A stretch of 64,000 nt of DNA, from NCBI RefSeq assembly GCF_037572415.1, contig NZ_JBBHLB010000004.1, positions 256,791 through 320,790 on the forward strand. Reading direction: 5' to 3'. Position numbers and translations under genes: made by a program. This stretch comes from Flavonifractor porci (GTDB taxonomy: Bacteria; Bacillota; Clostridia; Oscillospirales; Oscillospiraceae). Position 1 is the first letter of the stretch, and each line of letters starts with the position of its first letter. The notes beneath the pieces are model-generated. The model was given only the letters and a program-made list of their open reading frames with translations. It was not told the origin of the DNA and did no database searches. Positions 48,952-56,574 of this stretch are shown piece by piece.

Positions 48952-49571
48952 CGAGGATCGCCGTACTGGTCTCCGGCGGCGGGACCAACCTCCAGGCCCT
49001 TATCGGCGCCCGGGACCGGGGTGAGCTGGGCGGCGGTGAGCTGGCCGCCGTTATCTCCTCCAAAGCCGGCACCTATGCCCTGGGGCGGGCCAAAAACGCC
49101 GGTATCCCCGGCTATGTGGTAGCCCGGAAGGACTACGACTCCAACCGGGCCATGACCCGGGCTCTGGTATCCAAGCTGAAGGAACTGGATATTGATCTGG
49201 TTGTGCTGGCCGGCTTCATGCACATCCTGACTGAGGAAATGGTACAGGCCTATCCCAATGCCATCCTCAACGTCCATCCCGCCCTCATCCCATCCTTCTG
49301 CGGGGCGGGCTATTATGGCCTCCACGTCCACGAGAAGGCCCTGGCCTACGGCGTGAAGGTCACCGGCGCCACCGTCCACTTCGTCAATGAGGAGCCCGAC
49401 GGCGGTCCCATCGTTCTTCAGAAGGCGGTGGATATCCTGCCTGGCGACACCCCCGAGGTACTTCAGCGCCGGGTCATGGAGCAGGCCGAGTGGCATATTC
49501 TGCCCCAGGCTGTCTCCCTGTTCTGTGAAGGACGCCTCCAAGTCGATGGGAGGACCGTCCATATCTCGTAA
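48948..49571 (+). CDS. purN: Phosphoribosylglycinamide formyltransferase
   Basis: A 207-residue folate-dependent GAR transformylase. It has the VLVSGGGTNLQALI start, the catalytic Asn-His in NVHPALIPSF and GATVHFVNEEPDGGPI with the conserved Asp. It uses 10-formyl-tetrahydrofolate. GAGGTGG-type coupling with purM; the next gene starts 9-15 bases downstream with AAGGAGGGA. Confidence 0.96.
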   Translation: MTRIAVLVSGGGTNLQALIGARDRGELGGGELAAVISSKAGTYALGRAKNAGIPGYVVARKDYDSNRAMTRALVSKLKELDIDLVVLAGFMHILTEEMVQAYPNAILNVHPALIPSFCGAGYYGLHVHEKALAYGVKVTGATVHFVNEEPDGGPIVLQKAVDILPGDTPEVLQRRVMEQAEWHILPQAVSLFCEGRLQVDGRTVHIS

Positions 49572-49585
49572 GGAGGGATATGAGA

Positions 49586-49786
49586 ATGAGTGATCTGCGC
49601 ATCCTTGCACTCGTTATCAGCGGCGGCTTTTTGTTTCTGGGTGGGATCATGTTCGGCGGAGATCTGGGCCTCGCCCTGATGCTCCTCGGCGCCATCCCCC
49701 TGCTGATCCCCTTTGTCCTGGCGTGCTTTCACCTGTTCCGCTGGCTCACTACTCCTTACTCCGACCAAGACAAGGAATCCAAATAA
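49586..49786 (+). CDS. Small membrane protein inside the purine operon
   Basis: A 66-residue protein (ATG 49586; another ATG at 49580 is in frame, and AAGGAGGGA fits either). It has two hydrophobic segments (ILALVISGGFLFLGGIMFG and LALMLLGAIPLLIPFVLACF) and a polar tail. No family recognised. It sits between purN and the PurO-like gene with 12 bases to the next start, so it is co-transcribed with purine enzymes, an odd place for a membrane protein; a role in anchoring or transport is only a guess. Confidence 0.7.
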   Translation: MSDLRILALVISGGFLFLGGIMFGGDLGLALMLLGAIPLLIPFVLACFHLFRWLTTPYSDQDKESK

Positions 49787-49798
49787 AGGAGTCTTTCT

Positions 49799-50506
49799 AT
49801 GAAAACGCTGGATTTGACTGAACTGCTGCGCTCCAATCCCTATCCCGGCCGCGGCATCGTGCTGGGCCGCTCCGCCGACGATGCCAAGGCGGTCATTGCC
49901 TACTTTATCATGGGCCGCAGCGAGAACTCCCGCAACCGTGTGTTTGTGGAGACCCCCGACGGCATCCGCACCCAGGCCTTCGACCCCTCCAAGATGACCG
50001 ATCCCTCTCTCATCATCTACAACCCGGTCCGGGTGTTCGGCTCTTCCACCATCGTCACCAACGGCGACCAGACAGACACCATCCGTGAGGGTCTGGCCGC
50101 AGGCAAGACCTTCTCTCAGGCCCTCCACACTCGTACCTTTGAGCCGGACGAGCCCAACTACACCCCCCGCATCTCCGGCCTTGTGAAGAAGGACGGCGAC
50201 TATGTGCTCTCCATCCTGAAGAGCGCCGACGGTGATCCCGCCGCCTGCCGCCGCTATTTCTATGCCTATGAGAAGCCCCTGGCCGGTCAGGGCCACTTCA
50301 TCCATACCTACATGGGTGACGGCAATCCCCTGCCCTCCTTCGAGGGTGAGCCGGAGCAGATCACCATCACCAGTGAGACTCCCGAGGAATTTGCCCAGCT
50401 GATCTGGTGCAGCCTCAATGAGGAGAACAAGGTCTCCCTTTTTGTGCGCTATATCGACATCATGACCGGCAGCTGGGAGACCGTTATCCTCAACAAGCAT
50501 CAGTAA
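49799..50506 (+). CDS. purO: PurO-like IMP cyclohydrolase
   Basis: A 235-residue protein of the archaeal-type IMP cyclohydrolase family (PurO). It starts LRSNPYPGRGIVLGRSADDAKAV, with the characteristic GRSENSRNRVF and YNPVRVFGSSTIVTNGDQTD blocks. It closes the last ring of IMP, the reaction that most bacteria run with the N-terminal half of PurH. Here the stand-alone AICAR transformylase follows 19 bases downstream, so the two activities of PurH are carried by separate proteins. AAAGGAG lies before the ATG. Confidence 0.9.
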   Translation: MKTLDLTELLRSNPYPGRGIVLGRSADDAKAVIAYFIMGRSENSRNRVFVETPDGIRTQAFDPSKMTDPSLIIYNPVRVFGSSTIVTNGDQTDTIREGLAAGKTFSQALHTRTFEPDEPNYTPRISGLVKKDGDYVLSILKSADGDPAACRRYFYAYEKPLAGQGHFIHTYMGDGNPLPSFEGEPEQITITSETPEEFAQLIWCSLNEENKVSLFVRYIDIMTGSWETVILNKHQ

Positions 50507-50525
50507 GAAGGAGGAAGCACAGAAC

Positions 50526-51698
50526 ATGACCGAACTGGAGCTGAAATACGGCTGCAATCCCAACCAAAAGCCCGCCCGCATCTTTATGGAATCCGGCGAG
50601 CTGCCCATCAAGGTGCTTAACGGCAAGCCTGGCTACATCAACTTTCTGGATGCGCTGAACTCCTGGCAGCTGGTCAAGGAGCTGAAGGAGGCCACCGGCC
50701 TGCCTGCTGCCGCCTCCTTCAAGCACGTCTCCCCCGCGGGCGCCGCTGTGGGTACTCCCCTTACCGACGTGGAGAAGAAGATCTACTTTGCCGAGGATAT
50801 GGATTTGTCCCCCATCGCCTGCGCCTATGTGAAGGCCCGGGGTGCCGACCGGCTGTGCTCCTACGGCGACTGGGCCGCCCTGTCCGACGTGTGCGACGCC
50901 CAGACCGCCCGCTACCTGGCTCTGGAGGTGTCCGACGGCGTCATCGCCCCCGGCTACACCGAGGAGGCCCTGGCCATCCTCAAGACCAAGCGCAAGGGCG
51001 GCTACAACGTGGTGGAGATCGACCCCAACTACGTTCCCAAGGCCATCGAGCACAAGGATGTGTTCGGCATCACCTTTGAGCAGGGCCGCAACAACTATGA
51101 AATCAACACCGACCTGCTGAACAACATCGTCACCGACAGCAAAGAGCTGCCCGGGCACGCCAAGCGGGATATGCTCATTTCCCTCATCACCCTGAAGTAC
51201 ACCCAGTCCAACTCCGTGTGCTATGTGAAGGATGGCCAGGCCATCGGTGTGGGCGCCGGTCAGCAGAGCCGCATCCACTGCACCCGTCTGGCTGGCTCCA
51301 AGGCGGACAACTGGCTGCTGCGCCAGCATCCCAAGGTACTGGGCCTCCAGTTTGTGGACGGCATCCGCCGCCCCGACCGGGACAACGCCATCGACGTGTA
51401 CATCTCTGACGAGTATGAGGATGTGCTGGCCGAGGGCGTGTGGCAGAATACCTTCAAGGTACGCCCTGAGGTACTTACCACTGAAGAGAAAAAGGCCTGG
51501 ATTGCCACCCAGTCCGGCGTCACCGTTGGCTCCGACGCCTTCTTCCCCTTCGGCGACAATGTGGAGCGGGCCCGCAAGTCCGGCGTGTCCTATATCGTAC
51601 AGCCCGGCGGCTCCATCCGGGACGACCACGTCATTGCCACCTGCAACAAGTACGGCATTGTCATGGCCTTTACCGGGATGCGGCTGTTCCACCATTAA
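50526..51698 (+). CDS. Stand-alone AICAR formyltransferase (PurH C-terminal domain only)
   Basis: A 390-residue protein that corresponds to the AICAR transformylase half of PurH; full PurH is about 520 residues with an N-terminal cyclohydrolase domain, which is missing. The family's opening LKYGCNPNQKPARIF and the catalytic Lys-His of SFKHVSPAGAAVG are plain, and the C-terminus ends in SYIVQPGGSIRDDHVI..GMRLFHH. It formylates AICAR; the PurO-like protein upstream would complete IMP. AGGAGG precedes the start. A palindromic element (C) lies just after its stop. Confidence 0.93.
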   Translation: MTELELKYGCNPNQKPARIFMESGELPIKVLNGKPGYINFLDALNSWQLVKELKEATGLPAAASFKHVSPAGAAVGTPLTDVEKKIYFAEDMDLSPIACAYVKARGADRLCSYGDWAALSDVCDAQTARYLALEVSDGVIAPGYTEEALAILKTKRKGGYNVVEIDPNYVPKAIEHKDVFGITFEQGRNNYEINTDLLNNIVTDSKELPGHAKRDMLISLITLKYTQSNSVCYVKDGQAIGVGAGQQSRIHCTRLAGSKADNWLLRQHPKVLGLQFVDGIRRPDRDNAIDVYISDEYEDVLAEGVWQNTFKVRPEVLTTEEKKAWIATQSGVTVGSDAFFPFGDNVERARKSGVSYIVQPGGSIRDDHVIATCNKYGIVMAFTGMRLFHH

Positions 51699-51890
51699 AA
51701 GGCGCATCGCCTTTCTGCGGAAAGGCTGTCGCTTCGCTCCCATATGCGCCTTCCAGGGGGAACCAGTTCCCCCTGGATACGCGGCTTTGCCGCGATACCC
51801 CCTCCGCTCTCCGAGGGGACCATACTGGGAGTCATACTCACTGAACCGGTCCCCGGAGGGGACTCCAAACACTAACGAGAAACGAGGTAT
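51699..51890 (-). repeat. Palindromic intergenic element C
   Basis: A 192-base insert of hairpins inside the purine operon. AAGGCGCA pairs with TGCGCCTT around GCCTTT/AAAGGC; CCAGGGGGAAC/GTTCCCCCTGG is a perfect 11-bp stem (51755-51778); CGCGGC/GCCGCG and GTCCCC/GGGGAC follow. The GGGGGAACTGGTTCCCCC core on the minus strand resembles that of element A (GGGGAAACTGAATTCCCC). No T runs, so the operon is probably transcribed through it. Confidence 0.6.
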
Positions 51891-51896
51891 ATCACA

Positions 51897-53153
51897 ATGA
51901 AAGTTCTCGTCGTAGGCGGAGGCGGGCGGGAGCACGCCATCTGTTGGAAGCTCTCCCAGAGCCCCCATGTCACCCGGCTCTACTGCGCCCCCGGCAACGG
52001 CGGCATTGAATCCATCGCCCAGTGCGTTCCCATCGCCGCCACCGACGTGGACGGCATGGTCAAGTGGGCCAAGAGCCACGCCATGGATTTTGTGGTGGTC
52101 GCCCCCGATGATCCCCTGGCTCTGGGCATGGTAGACGCCATGGAGGCGGCGGGCATTCCCGCCTTTGGTCCCACGGCGGACGCCGCCATCATTGAGGCCA
52201 GCAAGATCTTCTCCAAGAACCTGATGAAGAAGTACAACATCCCCACCGCCCAATATGAGACCTTCACCGACATGGACGCCGCTCTGGCCTATGTGGAAGC
52301 TCAGGGCACCCCCATCGTGGTCAAGGCCGACGGTCTGGCCCTGGGTAAGGGCGTGATTGTGGCCCAGACCGTGGAAGAGGCCAAGGAGGCCGTCCGCTCC
52401 ATGATGAGCGATCACCGCTTCGGTGAGGCCGGCGCCAAGGTCGTCATCGAGGAGTGCATGACCGGCCCCGAGGTCACCGTGCTGGCCTTCTGCGATGGAG
52501 AACATCTTTTGTGTATGCCCTCCTCCCAGGACCACAAGCGGGCCTATGACGGCAACCTGGGCCCCAACACCGGCGGCATGGGCGCCATCTCCCCCTCCCC
52601 CAACTACACCGGTGCCGTAGCTGTCCGGTGTATGCGGGAGATCTTCCTGCCCACTGTAGCGGCACTGAAGGCGGAGGGCCGTCCATTTAAGGGCGTCATC
52701 TACTTCGGCCTCATGATTACATCTGATGGCCCCAAGGTGGTGGAGTACAACGCCCGCTTTGGCGATCCCGAGTGTCAGGCCGTCCTCTCCCTGCTGGACT
52801 CCGACCTGATGGAAATCTTCGCCGCCTGCCGGGAGGGCACACTCAACCAGTTGGATATCCGCTGGAAGCCCGGTGCAGCCTGCTGCCTGGTACTGGCCTC
52901 CGGCGGCTACCCCGGCAGCTATCAGAAGGGATATCCCATTACCGGTCTGGAGGAAGCCGGTGAGGCTGCCGTGGTATTCCATGCCGGTACTAAACTGGAC
53001 GATAACGGCGACATTGTTACCAACGGCGGCCGTGTTCTGGGCGTCACCGCCGTGGGCGATACTCTGGACCAGGCCATTGATGGAGCCTACGCCTCCGCCA
53101 AGCACATCCACTTCCAGGATATACACTTCCGCACCGACATTGGTCGGGTATAA
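51897..53153 (+). CDS. purD: Phosphoribosylamine-glycine ligase
   Basis: A 418-residue PurD, an ATP-grasp enzyme that makes GAR. It opens MKVLVVGGGGREHAI, has IVVKADGLALGKGVIVA and GPNTGGMGAISPSPNYT, and the metal-binding VVEYNARFGDPECQAVL. The ribosome site is ACGAGG, somewhat weak, and lies at the right edge of element C, so the element may affect its translation. Last gene of the operon; its terminator is interrupted by the IS element. Confidence 0.97.
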   Translation: MKVLVVGGGGREHAICWKLSQSPHVTRLYCAPGNGGIESIAQCVPIAATDVDGMVKWAKSHAMDFVVVAPDDPLALGMVDAMEAAGIPAFGPTADAAIIEASKIFSKNLMKKYNIPTAQYETFTDMDAALAYVEAQGTPIVVKADGLALGKGVIVAQTVEEAKEAVRSMMSDHRFGEAGAKVVIEECMTGPEVTVLAFCDGEHLLCMPSSQDHKRAYDGNLGPNTGGMGAISPSPNYTGAVAVRCMREIFLPTVAALKAEGRPFKGVIYFGLMITSDGPKVVEYNARFGDPECQAVLSLLDSDLMEIFAACREGTLNQLDIRWKPGAACCLVLASGGYPGSYQKGYPITGLEEAGEAAVVFHAGTKLDDNGDIVTNGGRVLGVTAVGDTLDQAIDGAYASAKHIHFQDIHFRTDIGRV

Positions 53154-53163
53154 ACGCCATAAA

Positions 53164-53183
53164 AAGGCCTCCGGCCGGGAAAT
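53164..53183 (+). terminator. Left half of purD terminator, split by an IS
   Basis: AAGGCCTCCGGCCGGGAAAT. Rejoined with 54206-54227 (less the 3-base target copy) it forms a GCCTCCGG..CCGGCAGGC stem with T6. The IS sits in the loop. Confidence 0.7.
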
Positions 53184-53216
53184 TGAACAGGTCCAGTAAA
53201 ATCGGACAATAGAGAA

Positions 53217-53260
53217 AAGCCCTCCTAATGTAGGAAAATAAAACTACATTAGGGGGGCTT
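53217..53260 (+). promoter_or_regulatory. Hairpin that masks the OrfA ribosome site
   Basis: AAGCCCTCCTAATGTAG pairs with CTACATTAGGGGGGCTT; the GGGGGG ribosome site is in the 3' arm, 6 bases before the ATG. IS elements use such structures to avoid expression from outside promoters. Confidence 0.6.
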
Positions 53261-53263
53261 GCT

Positions 53264-53536
53264 ATGTCCGGGAAAAAAGGAATGAAAAAGTATCCGGTAG
53301 GGATAAGAGAAGAAGTGGTATCACGAATCCGCGGAGGAGAAAGCCAGCGTGCTTTGTGCCGGGAGTATGGGATCAGTTGGCGGGCCACTCAGTGTTGGCT
53401 AAAGGAACCGGTCCTTCCAAAGACACGAGGGCGTAAACCTGCAAAAACACTGGCAGAGTACAAGTATGATAACAAACGGCTAAAGATGGAAAACGAGCTA
53501 TTACGGGATTTTCTGCGCCCCACAGAAAGGAAGTGA
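53264..53536 (+). CDS. IS3-family transposase OrfA
   Basis: A 90-residue OrfA with the HTH_Tnp_1 type helix-turn-helix (EEVVSRIRGGESQRALCREYGI..RATQCWLKE) and a short leucine-zipper-like tail (YDNKRLKMENELLRDFLR) that in this family extends into OrfB. It is intact. OrfB begins at the overlapping GTG/ATGA-like junction (53533) and would normally be fused to OrfA by a -1 frameshift. Confidence 0.88.
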   Translation: MSGKKGMKKYPVGIREEVVSRIRGGESQRALCREYGISWRATQCWLKEPVLPKTRGRKPAKTLAEYKYDNKRLKMENELLRDFLRPTERK

Positions 53537-54144
53537 GGCCAAGGGCAAAATATGCCGTGATCTACCGGCACAGAAATGAATATCCAGTATCCGTCATGTG
53601 TCACTTCTTTCAAGTATCCCGAAGCGGATACGATGATTTCGTCCATCGCCTGGGCAGGTCGGAGAAAGACGCGGCCCTTGCAAAAATCATTGCGGAACAG
53701 AGGGAGCACAGCTTTCGCACATATGGCTACCGCAGGATGTGGATGGTGCTGAAGAAGCGAGTCATTCACCGCAATCCCAAGACCATCCTTCGTATCATAG
53801 AGAAATACGGTTTGCTTTTGGAAATCTGCTGCCGCAGAAAGTGGCAACAGATGGGGCGGAAGTTCCACAGCGACCAGGGGTTCCAGTACACCTTGTGAGC
53901 ATACTTTAACCTGACAAAATCTTATGGCATTAAGCCCTCCGTGTCAAGACGAGGAACGCCGTATGACAACGCTATTGCATAAAATTTCTTTTGCATTCTC
54001 AAGACAGAGCGTATCTGCCGCCATAAACCGGCTTCATTCTGCGAAGCCTATGAGATGCTTGACCACTATATCTATTTTTACAACCACGAGAGCATTCAGC
54101 TAAAAACTGGAGTGGCGCCGCTCACGCTGCGTCAATCCGCTTAA
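53533..54144 (+). pseudogene. IS3-family transposase OrfB, internally deleted with stops
   Basis: The first part is a normal OrfB start (HTH_21-type, YRHRNEYPVSVMCHFFQVSRSGY and YGYRRMWMVLKKR). Near 53865 it jumps from a KWQQMGRK region straight to FHSDQGFQYT, the second catalytic Asp block, so about 90 codons including the first catalytic Asp are missing without a frame change. In-frame stops follow at 53896-53898 and 53980-53982; the second replaces the catalytic Glu (YDNAIA then stop then NFF). The same frame then runs to 54144 (YNHESIQLKTGVAPLTLRQSA). It cannot make an active transposase. Confidence 0.9.
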
Positions 54145-54205
54145 AACTTCATATTTCCCTACATAGAGGCCTTTTTGTGCTGTCCGCACAATCTGGGGCG
54201 GTTCA

Positions 54206-54227
54206 AATTTTCCGGCAGGCTTTTTTG
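54206..54227 (+). terminator. Right half of split purD terminator
   Basis: AATTTTCCGGCAGGCTTTTTT; pairs with 53166-53175 if the IS is removed. It also lies at the 3' end of the convergent glgX gene. Confidence 0.65.
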
Positions 54228-54229
54228 TA

Positions 54230-56329
54230 TCAACTGCGTCCGCTGACCGCATGAAAGACGGCCACCGAGCGGGGGCCCATCTGCAGTCCATTTCCGCTGA
54301 ACAGGGGGCCGGCGCCAAAGGGATCGGGGCAGGCGGTGTGGAGTACCAGGCTCCACCGCAGACCGGAGGGCAGCTCAGGCAGGCCCTGCCAGTGAGCCTC
54401 CCAGTGAGAATTGACTGCCAGCAGGATGAGGTCGTCGGCGGTATCATCCTGGTTACGGCCGGTAAAGAGCACCCCGATTTGCCGGGTCTGCTCGTCTATC
54501 TTGGCATTCCAGGCCACGCCGTTGTGGAGGGAGACGGAAGGCCAGCCGCACCGGGCGGGGGCGGTTTCTCCGCGGATAATGGGGTGGGCTTTGCGGAAGA
54601 CGATCATTTGGGAGACAAACTGGAAAAGATCTTTATGTGATTCAAGCCGGGACCAGTCCAGCCAGGAGATCTCGTTGTCCTGACAGTAGGCGTTATTGTT
54701 GCCGAACTGGGTGTTGGCAAACTCGTCCCCTGCCAGGAACATGGGGGTACCCCGGCTACACAGCAGCACGGCAAAGGCGTTTTTCATCAGCCGGTCACGG
54801 AGGGACAGCACCGCCGGGTCCCCGGTATCCCCCTCCACACCGCAGTTCCAGCTGTTGTTGTCGTTGGCCCCGTCAGTGTTGCCCCAGCCATTGGCCTCGT
54901 TGTGCTTGACGTCGTAAGAGTACAGGTCGTACAGGGTAAAGCCGTCGTGGCAGGTGAGGAAGTTCACCGAGGCGTTCTGCCGCTGGGAGGGGGGATAGAG
55001 GTCGGCAGAACCGGTAATGCGCTGGACTGCTGCCCAGGCCAAGCCGCTGTCTCCCTTCAGGAAGCAGCGCAGGTCGTCCCGGTACTTGCCGTTCCACTCG
55101 GCCCACCGGTTCCAGGAGGGGAAGGAGCCCACCTGGTACAGCCCACCGGCATCCCAGGCCTCGGCAATCAGCTTGACCCGGCCCAGGATGGGATCGAAGG
55201 CCAGGCTCTCCAGCAGGGGCGGCTCGGACAGGGGAGCGCCGTCGGTGTCCCGGCCCAGAATGGAGGCCAGATCGAACCGGAACCCGTCCACCCGGTACTC
55301 CACCACCCAGTACCGCAGGCAGTCCAGAATGAACTGCCGCACCACCGGATGGTTGCAGTTGAGGGTATTGCCCACTCCGGAGAAATTATAATACTTGCCG
55401 TCGGGGGTGAGCATATAATAGATGTTGTTGTCCAGACCCTTGAAGGAGAAGAAGGGACCCTGCTCATTGCCCTCGGCGGTGTGGTTGACCACCACGTCCA
55501 GAATGACCTCGATGCCGTGCTCATTTAAAGTGCGAATCAAGTGCTTGAGCTGGGTACCCTCATGATTGAATTCCGGGGTGGCGGTGTAGCTGGTGTTGGG
55601 GGCGAAGAAACAGACGGTGTTGTAGCCCCAGTAGTTGAGCAGCTGCCTGCCGTCCACGATACGCTCGTCCGCCATCTCGTCAAACTCGAAGATGGGCATC
55701 AGTTCCACTGTGTTGACTCCCAGCTCCAGCAGATAGGGCAGCTTCTCCAGCAGACCCTCAAAGGTGCCGGGATGCTTGACGCCGGAGGAGGGATGCTGGG
55801 TAAAGCCCCGGACGTGGGTCTCATAAATGATCATATCCCGGAAGGGGAGATGGGGGTCATGGAAGCCTCCCCAGTCGAAGATGTCCTCCACCACCCGGGC
55901 ATGGTAGGAGCAGCCTGGAGTCTGGTTGCTGCCCCACACGCTCTGCCCCGTGACCGCCCGGGCATAGGGGTCCAGCAGGTACTTGGTCTTGTCGAAGAGC
56001 AGGCCCCGCTCCGGGTCATTGGGACCGTCCATCCGATAAGCATATTCGATCTCGTGGATGTCCAGGTCAAAGACCATCATGGAGAAGGTGTTGCCGATGC
56101 GGAAGTGCTCCGGGAAGGGAAGAATGGCAAAGGGCTCCTGCTGGGTGCGGCGGAAGAGACACAGTTCGCAGTAGGTGGCGTTGATGGAGTGGATGGTGAA
56201 ACTGACCCCGCCAGGCACCACGTTGGCGCCGTTCAGCAGAAAAAGACCGGGCCGCACCCGGAAGCCGGAGATGTTGTTGGTGGCGGCCAGGGGTTTGGCG
56301 GGCAGCAGTGGGGTAGGCTTTGGGACCAT
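54230..56329 (-). CDS. glgX: Glycogen debranching-type enzyme (GlgX/isoamylase family)
   Basis: A 699-residue GH13 enzyme. An N-terminal CBM48-like domain (FRVRPGLFLLNGANVVPGGVSF) precedes the catalytic barrel: ELMPIFEFDE, VVNHTAEG, catalytic Asp in GVDGFRFDLASILG, Glu in LIAEAWDAGGLYQ, and TCHDGFTLYDLYSY with its His-Asp. It hydrolyses alpha-1,6 branches of glycogen. Start at 56329, with AAAGGAGA 8 bases upstream; the longer frame runs through a terminator and the duplicated hydratase end. No other glycogen genes are in the window. Confidence 0.93.
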   Translation of the reverse strand: MVPKPTPLLPAKPLAATNNISGFRVRPGLFLLNGANVVPGGVSFTIHSINATYCELCLFRRTQQEPFAILPFPEHFRIGNTFSMMVFDLDIHEIEYAYRMDGPNDPERGLLFDKTKYLLDPYARAVTGQSVWGSNQTPGCSYHARVVEDIFDWGGFHDPHLPFRDMIIYETHVRGFTQHPSSGVKHPGTFEGLLEKLPYLLELGVNTVELMPIFEFDEMADERIVDGRQLLNYWGYNTVCFFAPNTSYTATPEFNHEGTQLKHLIRTLNEHGIEVILDVVVNHTAEGNEQGPFFSFKGLDNNIYYMLTPDGKYYNFSGVGNTLNCNHPVVRQFILDCLRYWVVEYRVDGFRFDLASILGRDTDGAPLSEPPLLESLAFDPILGRVKLIAEAWDAGGLYQVGSFPSWNRWAEWNGKYRDDLRCFLKGDSGLAWAAVQRITGSADLYPPSQRQNASVNFLTCHDGFTLYDLYSYDVKHNEANGWGNTDGANDNNSWNCGVEGDTGDPAVLSLRDRLMKNAFAVLLCSRGTPMFLAGDEFANTQFGNNNAYCQDNEISWLDWSRLESHKDLFQFVSQMIVFRKAHPIIRGETAPARCGWPSVSLHNGVAWNAKIDEQTRQIGVLFTGRNQDDTADDLILLAVNSHWEAHWQGLPELPSGLRWSLVLHTACPDPFGAGPLFSGNGLQMGPRSVAVFHAVSGRS

Positions 56330-56343
56330 GGGAAAGTCTCCTT

Positions 56344-56380
56344 TGAAAAAGAGGGGCGCTGCATCGATGTGCAGCGCCCC
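56344..56380 (-). terminator. Native terminator of the hydratase gene
   Basis: GGGGCGCTGCA/TGCAGCGCCCC with ATCGAT region in the loop; minus strand continues TCTTTTTC. It follows the duplicated, displaced 3' end of the hydratase gene. Confidence 0.85.
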
Positions 56381-56385
56381 TGCTT

Positions 56386-56434
56386 TTATTTGGCGTAGTA
56401 GTTGATGAGGCGGCCTGCCAGAACGATATCCCGC
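56386..56434 (-). pseudogene. Displaced copy of the hydratase 3' end (16 codons)
   Basis: On the minus strand it reads RDIVLAGRLINYYAK then TAA, against RDIVLAGCLINYYAK in the real gene. 41 of 48 bases match the gene's end at 56575-56622, and most differences are at silent positions (Lys, Tyr, Asn, Leu codons). It keeps the native terminator behind it, so it is probably the original end of the gene, cut off by element B. Confidence 0.85.
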
Positions 56435-56574
56435 GCGCCCCACGGAGCGGGCTCCGTGGGGGCCCCAAGGCGGATCTGATCTGCTGGGGCGAAGTGAATT
56501 CGCCCCGCATCAAGGTTTTGCCTACGGCAAAACGCTTGGTACGCCGCATATGAGGCGGGGAAGAGCGGGATATC
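56435..56574 (+). repeat. Palindromic intergenic element B, between two hydratase 3' ends
   Basis: A 140-base segment of four hairpins: CCCCACGGAG/CTCCGTGGGG (56438-56461), GGGGCGAA/TTCGCCCC around GTGAA (56486-56506), GTTTTGCC/GGCAAAAC with TAC loop (56515-56533), linker CTTGGTACG, then CCGC/GCGG around ATATGAG (56543-56557). Elements D and E repeat the middle order. No ORF. Confidence 0.75.

Larger units (their letters stand above)
53184..54205. mobile_element. Decayed IS3-family (IS150-like) insertion sequence
   Basis: A 1,022-base element with TG..CA ends. The terminal repeats match as TGAACnGnnCCAG and a later CGGACA on both ends. The flanks carry a 3-base direct repeat AAT (53181-53183 and 54206-54208), the target duplication usual for IS3. 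Inside are an intact OrfA and a broken OrfB. A 17-bp inverted repeat (53217-53233 with 53244-53260) lies before OrfA and would hide its ribosome site in read-through RNA. Confidence 0.88.

Noticed and set aside
50490..53126. An 878-codon minus-strand frame opposite AICARFT and purD
   Set aside because: Antisense shadow; covers two recognised enzymes and element C, with no ribosome site or family motif.
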